DNA from: Gammaproteobacteria bacterium
GTDB taxonomy: Bacteria > Pseudomonadota > Gammaproteobacteria > Comchoanobacterales > Comchoanobacteraceae
Direction: 5' to 3'
Assembly: GCA_030829925.1 (NCBI GenBank)
Contig: JAURNZ010000020.1
Coordinates: 1 to 17,362 of the forward strand
Length of the DNA stretch: 17,362 nucleotides
Below are positions 1 to 5,564 of the stretch, piece after piece. The notes under the pieces are model-generated. The model had not been told where the DNA came from and searched no databases. It worked only from the letters and a program-made list of their open reading frames with translations. Position numbers and translations under genes: made by a program. Every line of letters begins with the position of its first letter. The first letter of the stretch is position 1.

Positions 1-342
1 ACCAGCACCTTGTAATCCAGCAACTAAGATTACAGCTGGTGGTTTAGTATTAAGTGGAATAGGGTTTTCTAATGGTTTACTACCGAGAATTTCAACAAGC
101 TCATCATTCACAACACGAGTTAAAGTTTCAGCTGGTTTTAGTGAGCCAAGTACTTCTTGGCCTAAGGCGTGTTCATTAACAGATTTAATGAATTTCTGCA
201 CAACGGGTAAGGCAACATCGGCATCTATCAACGCATTGCGAATTTCTTTCAAGGCATCTTGTATGTTGGTTTCAGACAATCGCCCTTTGCCTGAGAGCGT
301 TTTTAACGTTTGGGATAGTTTTTGAGTTAGTTGATTAAACAT
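1..342 (-). CDS. ffh: Signal recognition particle protein Ffh, N-terminal part (runs off left edge)
   Basis: Ffh is the GTPase protein of the signal recognition particle. With 4.5S RNA it delivers nascent membrane proteins to FtsY at the inner membrane. Only the first 114 codons are present, starting at ATG 342 (MFNQLTQKLSQTLKTLSGKG), which matches the start of the Ffh N domain. The conserved ALIDADVALPVV segment follows, and the window ends within the first GTPase loop (VAGLQGAG). An AAGG-type ribosome binding site lies just upstream. The gene begins 5 bp after the stop of the PfkB-family gene on the same strand, so the two are probably co-transcribed. The divergent corB-type gene nearby fits the ffh/yfjD neighbourhood of many gammaproteobacteria. 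The identification is secure; completeness cannot be judged. Confidence 0.95.
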   Translation of the reverse strand, partial: MFNQLTQKLSQTLKTLSGKGRLSETNIQDALKEIRNALIDADVALPVVQKFIKSVNEHALGQEVLGSLKPAETLTRVVNDELVEILGSKPLENPIPLNTKPPAVILVAGLQGAG

Positions 343-347
343 ATCTA

Positions 348-1328
348 TTACCTTTGAATTAAATTGTTAACTTTAAACGGTAGGCTGGTGCCTATTTGTT
401 GAATAACTTTTGCAGCGGCTTTGGAGCCACTAATGCCACACTCTAAAAGGCTTTTGTTATTCAATAGGCCATGAATAAATCCGCCAGCAAAAAAGTCTCC
501 TGCACCAGTTTTATCAATAACCTTCGGAACGCTAACTGCAGGTAGATGAACGTACTCCATACCTTTAATGACACATGCACCATGTTTGCCTTCAGTAATG
601 ACCCAAGTAACGTTGTTTTTTTGCTTGCATTTATATTTGGCCTCATCAATTTGGTCCGTTTCCATTAATGCACATATTTCCTCGTGGTTTGCAAACACAT
701 AAGAAGCTTTGTCGAAGCAAAAACTTTTAAGTGCGTCAAGATTCTGTTTGATGCATATAGAGTCGGCAAGCGTTAAGATGATTTTCTTGCCCTTACTAGA
801 TGCATGATTTGCCATATCAAGGATGCTGTTTCTAGATTTAGTATGGTTCCATAAATAAGCTTCAATATAGATATACTCACTCACATCCAGCCAATCATTG
901 GGGATCATGTCTGGAGTAATGGCAAGATTGTCATTGATAAATGTAGCCATGGAGCGTTCAGATTCAGGTGTGATGCAAATAACTGAGAAATGAGTATTAT
1001 CATTTCTGATGTAACATGGTTTAGGTGTTTGTATGCGTGCTTTTAAAAATGACTCATTAAAAAATAAACCATTGTCATCGTCACCAATGCCGCCAATGAA
1101 TCCAGTGTTATGACCGAGGTTAGCTAAATAGCGAATTGTATTTGCAGTTGAACCGCCGGGTGCCTTCACTGTCACACTGAGGTCATCTAGTAAAGTAGTG
1201 ACTTGTTCTGGTTGGATTAAGGTCATCCCACCATGTTTGATGTTGTGTTGGTGAATGGTGCTTATAGATGCCTTTGCCAAAAGATCAACGATGGCGTGCC
1301 CAAATCCAAGTATGCGAAAATGACTCAT
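348..1328 (-). CDS. PfkB-family kinase, probably adenosine kinase
   Basis: This is a ribokinase/PfkB-fold kinase of 326 residues, probably phosphorylating a nucleoside (adenosine) or a sugar in the cytoplasm. Visible motifs are GFGHAIVDLLA at residues 8-18, HGGMTLI near 32-38 (a pattern I associate with bacterial adenosine-kinase-like members), the substrate-side signature PGGSTANT at 57-64, and the C-terminal PfkB signature DKTGAGDFFAGGF from residue 272, with catalytic base Asp278. I chose ATG 1328 over an in-frame start at 1361 because homologues begin at this point, an AGG-type RBS lies 7 nt upstream, and the -10 box sits between the two candidates. ffh follows after 5 bp. Family membership is sure; adenosine as substrate is inferred from overall resemblance only. 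Confidence 0.85.
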   Translation of the reverse strand: MSHFRILGFGHAIVDLLAKASISTIHQHNIKHGGMTLIQPEQVTTLLDDLSVTVKAPGGSTANTIRYLANLGHNTGFIGGIGDDDNGLFFNESFLKARIQTPKPCYIRNDNTHFSVICITPESERSMATFINDNLAITPDMIPNDWLDVSEYIYIEAYLWNHTKSRNSILDMANHASSKGKKIILTLADSICIKQNLDALKSFCFDKASYVFANHEEICALMETDQIDEAKYKCKQKNNVTWVITEGKHGACVIKGMEYVHLPAVSVPKVIDKTGAGDFFAGGFIHGLLNNKSLLECGISGSKAAAKVIQQIGTSLPFKVNNLIQR

Positions 1329-1347
1329 AGCTATACCTAAAATACAG

Positions 1348-1375
1348 ATTATATCAGCCAATCAAAAAGAATCAA
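1348..1375 (-). promoter_or_regulatory. Sigma70-type promoter for the PfkB-kinase/ffh unit
   Basis: Reading the minus strand, TTGATT (1375-1370) and TATAAT (1353-1348) are separated by 16 bp. TGA directly before the -10 makes it an extended -10. Transcription would start near 1341, giving a leader of roughly 13 nt before ATG 1328, which supports that start codon. Confidence 0.7.
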
Positions 1376-1416
1376 GGCTTCTCTAGCCGGTTTTATCTTG
1401 TTGATGGCAGAATTTT

Positions 1417-1447
1417 TTGTTCTAAATTTGATTCTTTGGTGTATAAT
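1417..1447 (+). promoter_or_regulatory. Possible promoter for the corB / small membrane protein / adk unit
   Basis: A perfect TATAAT lies at 1442-1447, 55 bp before the corB-type start. The best -35 candidate is TTGTTC at 1417-1422 with a long 19-bp spacer, so this half is weak. The position in the divergent intergenic region fits. Confidence 0.4.
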
Positions 1448-1502
1448 TAGCCTATGTGATTTTAATAGGGAGCATGATGTTTGAGTCTTTTGGAGTAAAA
1501 GT

Positions 1503-2750
1503 TTGATACTTTTCGCTATATTAATATTGTTGTTGTTATTGTCTGCATTTTTTTCTGCGTCTGAAACAGGATTGATGGGGGTTAATAAATATACGATTGC
1601 CCATTCAGCAAAGCAGGGCGATAAAAATGCTAAAAGAATTATGGGGCTTTTGAAAAAGCCAGATAAGTCACTAAGTATTATTTTAATGGGTAACACAGCT
1701 GCCAACCTTGTTATTTCTTCTCTTGCAACTGTAATTGCTAGCCAGTATTTTGACGCATTTGGTATTATGATGGCTACCGTATTATTAACGATTATAGTCC
1801 TTGTTTTTGTTGAGATAACACCAAAGACGTTTGCTGCGCTTAATCCCGAAGTTATTTGCCGACTTGCAGCGTTACCGCTTTCATGGATGTTGAAACTTTT
1901 GGGCCCAATTGTTTTTGTATTGGCTTCAATTGCAAGAGGAATTCTTTGGTTGCTGGGTGTAAAGCAGACCGCTGCTCATTGGGCTGAAAAACTTGGTAAA
2001 GAAGAGTTAAAGTCTGTTGTTAGATCAGTGAGTCAAGCCGACGTTGATCATGAAATGGTTATGGGTGTTATTGATCTTAATGATATTCATGTTGGTGACG
2101 TTATGTTGCCAAGAACGGGCATTGTTGGTATTGATTTGTCCAAGCCATGGGAGCACATCCTAAGTCGGTTGTCGCATGCTCATAGGCTTCATTTGCTTGT
2201 CTATGATGGTTTAATTGATAAGCCGTGTGGCGTGTTATCTGTTAGTAAATTGTTTGAAGCATCTATGCAATCAAAATTAACAAAAGAGCACTTAGTTACC
2301 TTGTTGGGCGAAGTGAAATTTGTGCCGGATGGGACCTCTTTGATGTGCCAGCTTAAAAATTTCAGAGATCAAGACTATCACATAGCCATTGTGGTAGATG
2401 AGTTTGGTCGCATTCAAGGAATGGTTTCAATTGAAGATATTATTGAGGAAATTGTTGGCGAGTATGCGCACACCTCTGCATTGAAGCTAGAGCAACTTAA
2501 GCCCAATAACGATGCTAGTTATTGGCTGCTAGGCGCTATGAATGTAAGGGACTTGAATCGTTCTCTTGGATGGTCGCTGCCAGAGTACGGGCCCAATACA
2601 ATTAATGGTCTCATTTTGGAAATGCTTGAGATTATTCCAGAAGGTAATTTATGTTTGAAAATAGGTGGTTATAGGGTTGAAATTGTACGCATGCGAAAAA
2701 ATCGTATTGAATTGATAAAGTTGTGGCCACCAAAAGCTCTTAAATATTGA
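1503..2750 (+). CDS. corB: CorB/YfjD-type CNNM membrane protein with CBS pair
   Basis: A 415-residue inner-membrane protein of the HlyC/CorC (CNNM, DUF21) family, linked to magnesium/cobalt efflux. The N-terminal DUF21 region carries hydrophobic segments at about 2-18, 58-82, 84-106 and 122-152, and the conserved FSASETGLMGVN and VEITPKTFAALNPE motifs. A CBS-domain pair follows (about 190-310, with DEFGRIQGMVSIEDIIEEIVGE), then a C-terminal CorC/HlyC-type domain from about 325. The start is a TTG at 1503. A stop lies six codons upstream of it in frame, no other start codon falls between, and GGAG at 1492-1495 is well spaced, so the unusual start is well supported. It is divergent from the PfkB/ffh unit and heads a run toward adk. 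The family is sure; the transported ion is not shown by sequence. Confidence 0.9.
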   Translation: MILFAILILLLLLSAFFSASETGLMGVNKYTIAHSAKQGDKNAKRIMGLLKKPDKSLSIILMGNTAANLVISSLATVIASQYFDAFGIMMATVLLTIIVLVFVEITPKTFAALNPEVICRLAALPLSWMLKLLGPIVFVLASIARGILWLLGVKQTAAHWAEKLGKEELKSVVRSVSQADVDHEMVMGVIDLNDIHVGDVMLPRTGIVGIDLSKPWEHILSRLSHAHRLHLLVYDGLIDKPCGVLSVSKLFEASMQSKLTKEHLVTLLGEVKFVPDGTSLMCQLKNFRDQDYHIAIVVDEFGRIQGMVSIEDIIEEIVGEYAHTSALKLEQLKPNNDASYWLLGAMNVRDLNRSLGWSLPEYGPNTINGLILEMLEIIPEGNLCLKIGGYRVEIVRMRKNRIELIKLWPPKALKY

Positions 2751-2784
2751 CCTAATAATATAAAACCACTATGATTTCAATGTT

Positions 2785-3102
2785 ATGAAAAAAATCACTC
2801 TATTTTTATTGTCATCTGTAATCTTCTCTGACGATAATGCTGCATTTTATAATGCTGGCAAGGTTGCTCAAAGTCCGCAAAGTGCTTTTGAAACTGCCCA
2901 AAGCTTTATCGACTTTGGTGCTCAATTTATGTTGACTTTGCTATTGATTTCAGGAATTGCAATGCTGATGGGTGCGCTTGTTCAGTTCGTTGAGCATCGT
3001 AAAAACCCTGTTAACCCGCCGTTATCGCGTGTAATGACGTTTTTATTTATTGGAATTACTTTGGTCTTGGCGTCATTTATTCCTCTGCCTGAAGGTTATT
3101 AA
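2785..3102 (+). CDS. Small two-helix membrane protein, IcmC/IcmD/DotV-like
   Basis: A 105-residue protein with a possible signal or anchor sequence (residues 1-20), an amphipathic stretch, and two membrane helices at about 48-68 and 84-100. Between the helices lies QFVEHRKNPVNPPLSRVMTF. This arrangement (short first part, helix, QF-x2-H[RK]-x-NP-x3-P, second helix ending near the C-terminus) resembles the small inner-membrane Dot/Icm type IVB secretion proteins IcmC/DotE, IcmD/DotP and DotV and their plasmid TraP/TraQ-like relatives. The resemblance is from pattern memory, not a search. No clear Shine-Dalgarno precedes the ATG, but the alternative ATG at 2771 runs into a stop within six codons. 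Its stop directly abuts the adk ATG with zero spacing, so translation of the two is probably coupled. It could instead be an unrelated small membrane protein. Confidence 0.5.
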   Translation: MKKITLFLLSSVIFSDDNAAFYNAGKVAQSPQSAFETAQSFIDFGAQFMLTLLLISGIAMLMGALVQFVEHRKNPVNPPLSRVMTFLFIGITLVLASFIPLPEGY

Positions 3103-3747
3103 ATGAAAATCATATTGATTGGGCCGCCTGGTGTTGGTAAGGGAACTCAAGGTCTTCTATTAGCTGATAAAATTGGTATACCTGTCATTTCTACAGGTCA
3201 GGTAATTCGTGATGTCATACGTAGTGGCTCAAAAGGTTCTGATAAACTTAAAAGCATTGTTTCATCTGGAGAACTTGTCCCTGATATTTTAATGGTAGAA
3301 ATACTTGAAGCGCGACTGTTGAGTGATGATTGTAATAAGGGTTATATACTAGATGGTTTTCCAAGAACCCTTGCTCAAGCCGAAACGCTTCTGAATAAAG
3401 GCATTGATATAGACTACGTTGTCGAATTTAACTTACACAAGGATGAAATAGTGAAGCGTTTATCAGGTAGATTGTATCATCCGTCGTCTGGGCGTATATA
3501 TCATAAAGATTTTAATCCTCCAAAACATCCATTGCTTGATGACGTGACAGGCGAAGCTCTTGTTGTCCGAGATGACGATAAGCCAGAAGCTATTATAAAA
3601 CGACTTCAGTTATTTGATGATCAAACAAGCCCGCTGCTTCAATTTTATCAGTCTCGCACCGATCAGCTCAATTTAAAATACATTGCATTGGATGCATCAG
3701 GATCTGTAGACGAAATACAGTCTGAACTGCTTCAATTTTTAACGTAA
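3103..3747 (+). CDS. adk: Adenylate kinase
   Basis: Adenylate kinase interconverts ATP + AMP and 2 ADP in the cytoplasm. The protein is 214 residues, the usual length of the long bacterial form. The P-loop GPPGVGKGT occupies residues 7-15, the AMP-binding region contains STGQVIRD, the signature GYILDGFPRT follows, and the LID domain is present with GRLYHPSSGRIYH and DDVTGEALVVRDDD. The LID lacks the four-Cys zinc site found in some bacteria. The start abuts the stop of the preceding small membrane protein gene, implying translational coupling. The last 29 codons plus the downstream terminator are repeated at 5351-5491, but this copy is the intact one. The gene is complete and the call is secure. 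Confidence 0.97.
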   Translation: MKIILIGPPGVGKGTQGLLLADKIGIPVISTGQVIRDVIRSGSKGSDKLKSIVSSGELVPDILMVEILEARLLSDDCNKGYILDGFPRTLAQAETLLNKGIDIDYVVEFNLHKDEIVKRLSGRLYHPSSGRIYHKDFNPPKHPLLDDVTGEALVVRDDDKPEAIIKRLQLFDDQTSPLLQFYQSRTDQLNLKYIALDASGSVDEIQSELLQFLT

Positions 3748-3768
3748 TCATTAAGTTTTTTTCTAAGA

Positions 3769-3800
3769 CCACTAAGTGCTTTGCTAAGTGGTTTTTTTTT
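3769..3800 (+). terminator. Rho-independent terminator of the adk unit
   Basis: The arms CCACT and AGTGG enclose an A-A mismatch, then A-T, G-C and T-G pairs and a 5-nt loop. The hairpin spans 3769-3791 and is followed by nine T residues (3792-3800). It lies 21 bp after the adk stop. A base-identical copy is at 5460-5491. Confidence 0.85.
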
Positions 3801-3809
3801 ACTTTGTAT

Positions 3810-3839
3810 TTGGCAACTTGTAAATAATTGCACTATAGT
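3810..3839 (+). promoter_or_regulatory. Duplicated mraZ-type promoter without intact MraZ boxes
   Basis: TTGGCA (3810-3815) and TATAGT (3834-3839) are 18 bp apart, the same layout as the mraZ promoter at 5502-5531. The GTGG boxes of that copy are replaced (AACTTG, TAGTTA, AATAGA). Only AAAGTG (3860) and AAAGTT (3870), 10 bp apart, hint at the array. It could transcribe the chimeric ORF starting at 3939. Confidence 0.6.
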
Positions 3840-3938
3840 TATTGTTAATAGAGTATAATAAAGTGATTTAAAGTTTATTAGTCTTAACTGGATAATTAGT
3901 TTCACTAAGATCGTATTAGTAATAGAGAGGTATTGATA

Positions 3939-4421
3939 ATGAAAGCTTATGTGGTTAATACTTATGGTAAGGATGCTATCTCGATACCTGAGGACAGATC
4001 GATCCCAGAGCCACAGTCTAATGAGTTACTCAGTTTTGGGTGTTTTATCGACAATGAAATGGTCAATCTATCGCTTTTAGATGATTTCTCTGCAGGGCGA
4101 TATCAAGTGCAACCTAAGAAAGGTTATAACGCCTTTGGCGAATACCACCCACGTTACACCTTTCAAGATAACTTGCTTCATAAGCTGCTCTATCGAATTA
4201 TAAAGCCCACGTTTAAGCATGTTATATCGCTAGCTTGTCATCATTTAAAGGGTCCAAGTGCCATCAAGCTCATCACATATCAGCTGCATGACACCTTATC
4301 ATCAGAACAATATCGCTACGCGATTCGAACTGATATTAAATCGTATTGTGCTTCGATTTATGCATCCCTACCGTTACTACTTTGGGCAGCAACCACTCCC
4401 GGGCCAGTGGCAACACTGTGA
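3939..4421 (+). pseudogene. Chimeric remnant: MDR oxidoreductase N-terminus fused to reverse-transcriptase fragment
   Basis: The open frame begins at ATG 3939 with AGAGAGG (3924-3930) well placed as RBS. Its first ~31 residues (MKAYVVNTYGKD, then IPEDRSIPEPQSNELL) look like the start of a zinc-type alcohol dehydrogenase/quinone oxidoreductase (MDR family). At about 4032 the sequence switches to reverse transcriptase-like protein: a YTFQDNLLHKLLYRII segment, HLKGPSAIK, and the first RT motif region YRYAIRTDIKSYCASI, ending near 4360. Related RTs read HxKGxxGxK and RxDxKSYYASIDH there. The catalytic YxDD region and the rest of the enzyme are absent, so neither half can be a working enzyme. The 3' end overlaps the convergent Cys-rich gene by 45 bp. 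Whether the fused peptide is made is unknown. Confidence 0.65.
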
Positions 4422-4637
4422 ACCTTCAGGACAGCCGCCGGGGCAACAATTCTCCATAAATCCGCAAGCTAGTATAATGTGCTCTCGCTCTCCTGCTTTT
4501 AACTCTACCTCTACTCTAGCGCTTTCGTGTGCTGTTTTGAGCGCTTGCGCCACCGTGCCGCCGCTCTCGAAGCTTGCATACACACTAGATCCCATTAGAA
4601 GTCCCATTGCCACGAATACTGTTAATAAAATTTTCAT
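4377..4637 (-). CDS. Exported Cys-rich peptide with half-granulin-like C-terminus
   Basis: An 86-residue protein from ATG 4637 (a GTG directly before it is an alternative). AGAGGAG about 9 nt upstream is a strong RBS. Residues 1-21 form a classic signal peptide ending VYA, so the product should be exported by Sec. The mature part has a charged, helix-prone segment (TVAQALKTAHESARVEVELKA), then a tail holding all eight cysteines in the pattern C-x5-CC-x3-C-x5-CC-x6-CC. CPEGSQCCHWPGSGCCPK resembles the first half of a granulin module (CPDGYTCC...GCCP), but the second half is missing. The tail ends at a junction with the reverse-transcriptase fragment, so it may be cut short. It is an island gene of unknown function; antimicrobial, toxin-like or host-directed roles are only possibilities. 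Confidence 0.65.
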   Translation of the reverse strand: MKILLTVFVAMGLLMGSSVYASFESGGTVAQALKTAHESARVEVELKAGEREHIILACGFMENCCPGGCPEGSQCCHWPGSGCCPK

Positions 4638-4671
4638 CACTATATTCTCCTCTTATTGTTTTTACTCTTAT

Positions 4672-4677
4672 ATTATA
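4672..4677 (-). promoter_or_regulatory. Candidate -10 box for the Cys-rich peptide gene
   Basis: A perfect TATAAT on the minus strand lies 35 bp upstream of ATG 4637, with the RBS between. No convincing -35 is visible, so only the -10 is called. Confidence 0.4.
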
Positions 4678-4812
4678 GTACAAATCTTCTAGCTTTTGTT
4701 GCCGCAGTTGTTCTTCGGTCCTAACAGTCTGTGGATTGGGTGTTATAAAGAGCGTAAGTTATTGATATTAATTTTACTTTCACAAGATTAAACGTTCAAG
4801 GCGCTGTTTTTT

Positions 4813-4982
4813 TTATAGGTTTTTTTTAAATTTTTCTTGGTTCCCATCTTCAATCAATGACAAGCATCTATCAATATTCCATGGCAATAATGCCTCATAA
4901 TCTTCAGATTTCTTGCAATGAGGTGCTGCTTCATGATTTCAACGTAATATTGATAGGGATCTAGTTTTTATGCAGTTTGGCA
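4813..4982 (-). pseudogene. IS66-family transposase (TnpC) C-terminal remnant, frameshifted
   Basis: On the minus strand, translation gives KLDPYQYYVEIMKQ and, after a one-base frameshift near 4927, PHCKKSEDYEALLPWNI followed by DRCLSLIEDGNQEKF and a stop at 4815-4813. The order LDPYxYYxEIM..., PHC, then EDYEALLPWN is the hallmark end of IS66 transposases. An in-frame TAA at 4970-4968 interrupts the sequence just upstream, and beyond that similarity fades. The upstream two thirds with the DDE catalytic residues are not in the window. This is an old, inactive remnant and evidence that mobile DNA entered the adk-mraZ gap. A T-rich stretch follows its stop. Confidence 0.75.
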
Positions 4983-5350
4983 GTACGGATTAAGTGTTAA
5001 CCTTATTGCCAGCACGGTTTCGAAAGAGGAACAACTGTGAGCGTCATAATTTAAATTATAAAAGATCAATAACTGATGCTCGTATTAATTAGACACTCGT
5101 CGCTTACGGCAAAGTGGTGATAACCGTTGAGTCGCTATGATTTATTGATAGTATTGTAGAGCGATAGTCTTTTTTTATTTTTTCGCCTGTGGTGTGTTAG
5201 CTCGGGTTAAATGCTGATATTTTTCTTTAAGTATGTGATTGATAATGGTAAAGAGAATAAGTTAGTGGATTTCTTATTCGTTTCGTGCAACCTATCGACA
5301 ATAGGTTCTGTATAGTAGGAGTCAGCATTTAAGTTTATACGTTCAACGTT
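4983..5350. other. Intergenic remainder of the insert, nothing recognised
   Basis: No open frame with coding character, no tRNA-like fold and no complete IS end were found. The one structure seen is a perfect 7-bp inverted repeat, AACCTAT-CGACA-ATAGGTT (5289-5307), not followed by a T run. The stretch may be decayed transposon DNA continuing from the IS66 remnant. Confidence 0.4.
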
Positions 5351-5438
5351 CGATCATCTCAATTTAAAATACATTGCATTGGATGCATCAGGATCTGTAG
5401 ACGAAATACAGTCTGAACTGCTTCAATTTTTAACGTAA
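5351..5438 (+). pseudogene. Duplicated 3' end of adk (29 codons)
   Basis: This stretch repeats the last 29 codons and stop of adk (D-H-L-N-L-K through LLQFLT), with one base change that turns Gln into His. It has no start and joins unrelated sequence at 5350. It is a by-product of the duplication that separates adk from mraZ. Confidence 0.9.
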
Positions 5439-5459
5439 TCATTAAGTTTTTTTCTAAGA

Positions 5460-5491
5460 CCACTAAGTGCTTTGCTAAGTGGTTTTTTTTT
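5460..5491 (+). terminator. Second copy of the adk terminator
   Basis: The hairpin at 5460-5482 followed by nine T residues is identical to 3769-3800. It should stop transcription leaving the insert before it reaches the mraZ promoter. Confidence 0.8.
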
Positions 5492-5501
5492 GCAATATTA
5501 T

Positions 5502-5531
5502 TTGACAAGTGGTAAATAATTGCACTATAGT
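5502..5531 (+). promoter_or_regulatory. mraZ (dcw operon) promoter
   Basis: Consensus TTGACA (5502-5507), an 18-bp spacer and TATAGT (5526-5531). Transcription would start near 5538, directly at the MraZ boxes. No other convincing promoter was seen inside the tightly overlapped operon. Confidence 0.8.
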
Positions 5532-5538
5532 GGTTGTT

Positions 5539-5564
5539 AAGTGGAGAAAAGTGGAATTAAGTGG
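5539..5564 (+). promoter_or_regulatory. MraZ operator: three AAGTGG boxes at 10-bp period
   Basis: AAGTGG occurs at 5539, 5549 and 5559, exactly 10 bp apart, with further GTGG at 5509-5512 (spacer) and 5530-5533 (edge of the -10). MraZ of E. coli binds three TGGGN repeats separated by 5 bp just after the promoter, the same geometry. Box 2 doubles as the weak ribosome binding site and box 3 covers the GTG start codon, so autorepression could act on both transcription and start-codon context. Confidence 0.75.

Larger units (their letters stand above)
3660..3848 (+). repeat. Direct repeat, left copy (adk 3' end, terminator, promoter)
   Basis: This segment recurs at 5351-5540, offset 1691 bp. 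The first 140 bases after 3660 (adk tail and terminator through 3800) differ at one position (G at 3666 versus T at 5357). The last ~48 bases (promoter) are only about 78 % identical, with one single-base gap. Here the repeat sits in its native place behind intact adk. Confidence 0.95.
3849..5350. other. Inserted patchwork segment between the two direct repeats
   Basis: The two copies of the adk-end/mraZ-promoter segment bracket about 1.5 kb of DNA that separates adk from mraZ. The content differs from the flanking housekeeping genes: a fused oxidoreductase/reverse-transcriptase fragment, a Cys-rich secreted peptide gene and a decayed IS66 transposase tail. The ~190-bp direct repeat is far longer than an IS target-site duplication. 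A single-crossover integration of a circular molecule carrying this junction, or a duplication followed by insertions into the spacer, would explain it better. I see no integrase and no clear terminal inverted repeats. Confidence 0.6.
5351..5540 (+). repeat. Direct repeat, right copy (adk 3' end, terminator, mraZ promoter)
   Basis: Right copy of the 3660-3848 segment. Here the promoter half is in its functional place in front of mraZ, whereas the adk half is detached. Together the copies mark the original adk-mraZ junction. Confidence 0.95.

Noticed and set aside
1349..1705. 118-codon minus-strand open frame over the start of corB
   Set aside because: It overlaps the well-supported corB N-terminus and the PfkB promoter, and its product matches nothing. 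It mirrors a hydrophobic reading frame.
3786..3791. AAGTGG within the adk terminator stem as an extra MraZ box
   Set aside because: It is explained by the terminator stem pairing, and its spacing does not match the 10-bp array.
4032..4640. A retron or RT-based defence system in the insert
   Set aside because: Only the N-terminal third of an RT is present, without the YxDD motif. I saw no msr/msd-like structured RNA, and the neighbouring ORF is an exported peptide on the other strand.
4258..4692. 144-codon plus-strand open frame across the Cys-rich gene
   Set aside because: It is antisense to the Cys-rich gene, which has a signal peptide, RBS and -10. The plus-strand product has no recognisable features and lacks an RBS.
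5289..5307. Perfect 7-bp inverted repeat AACCTAT/ATAGGTT
   Set aside because: It is a single short palindrome with no T run behind it and no partner copy; one such repeat is expected by chance in AT-rich DNA of this length.
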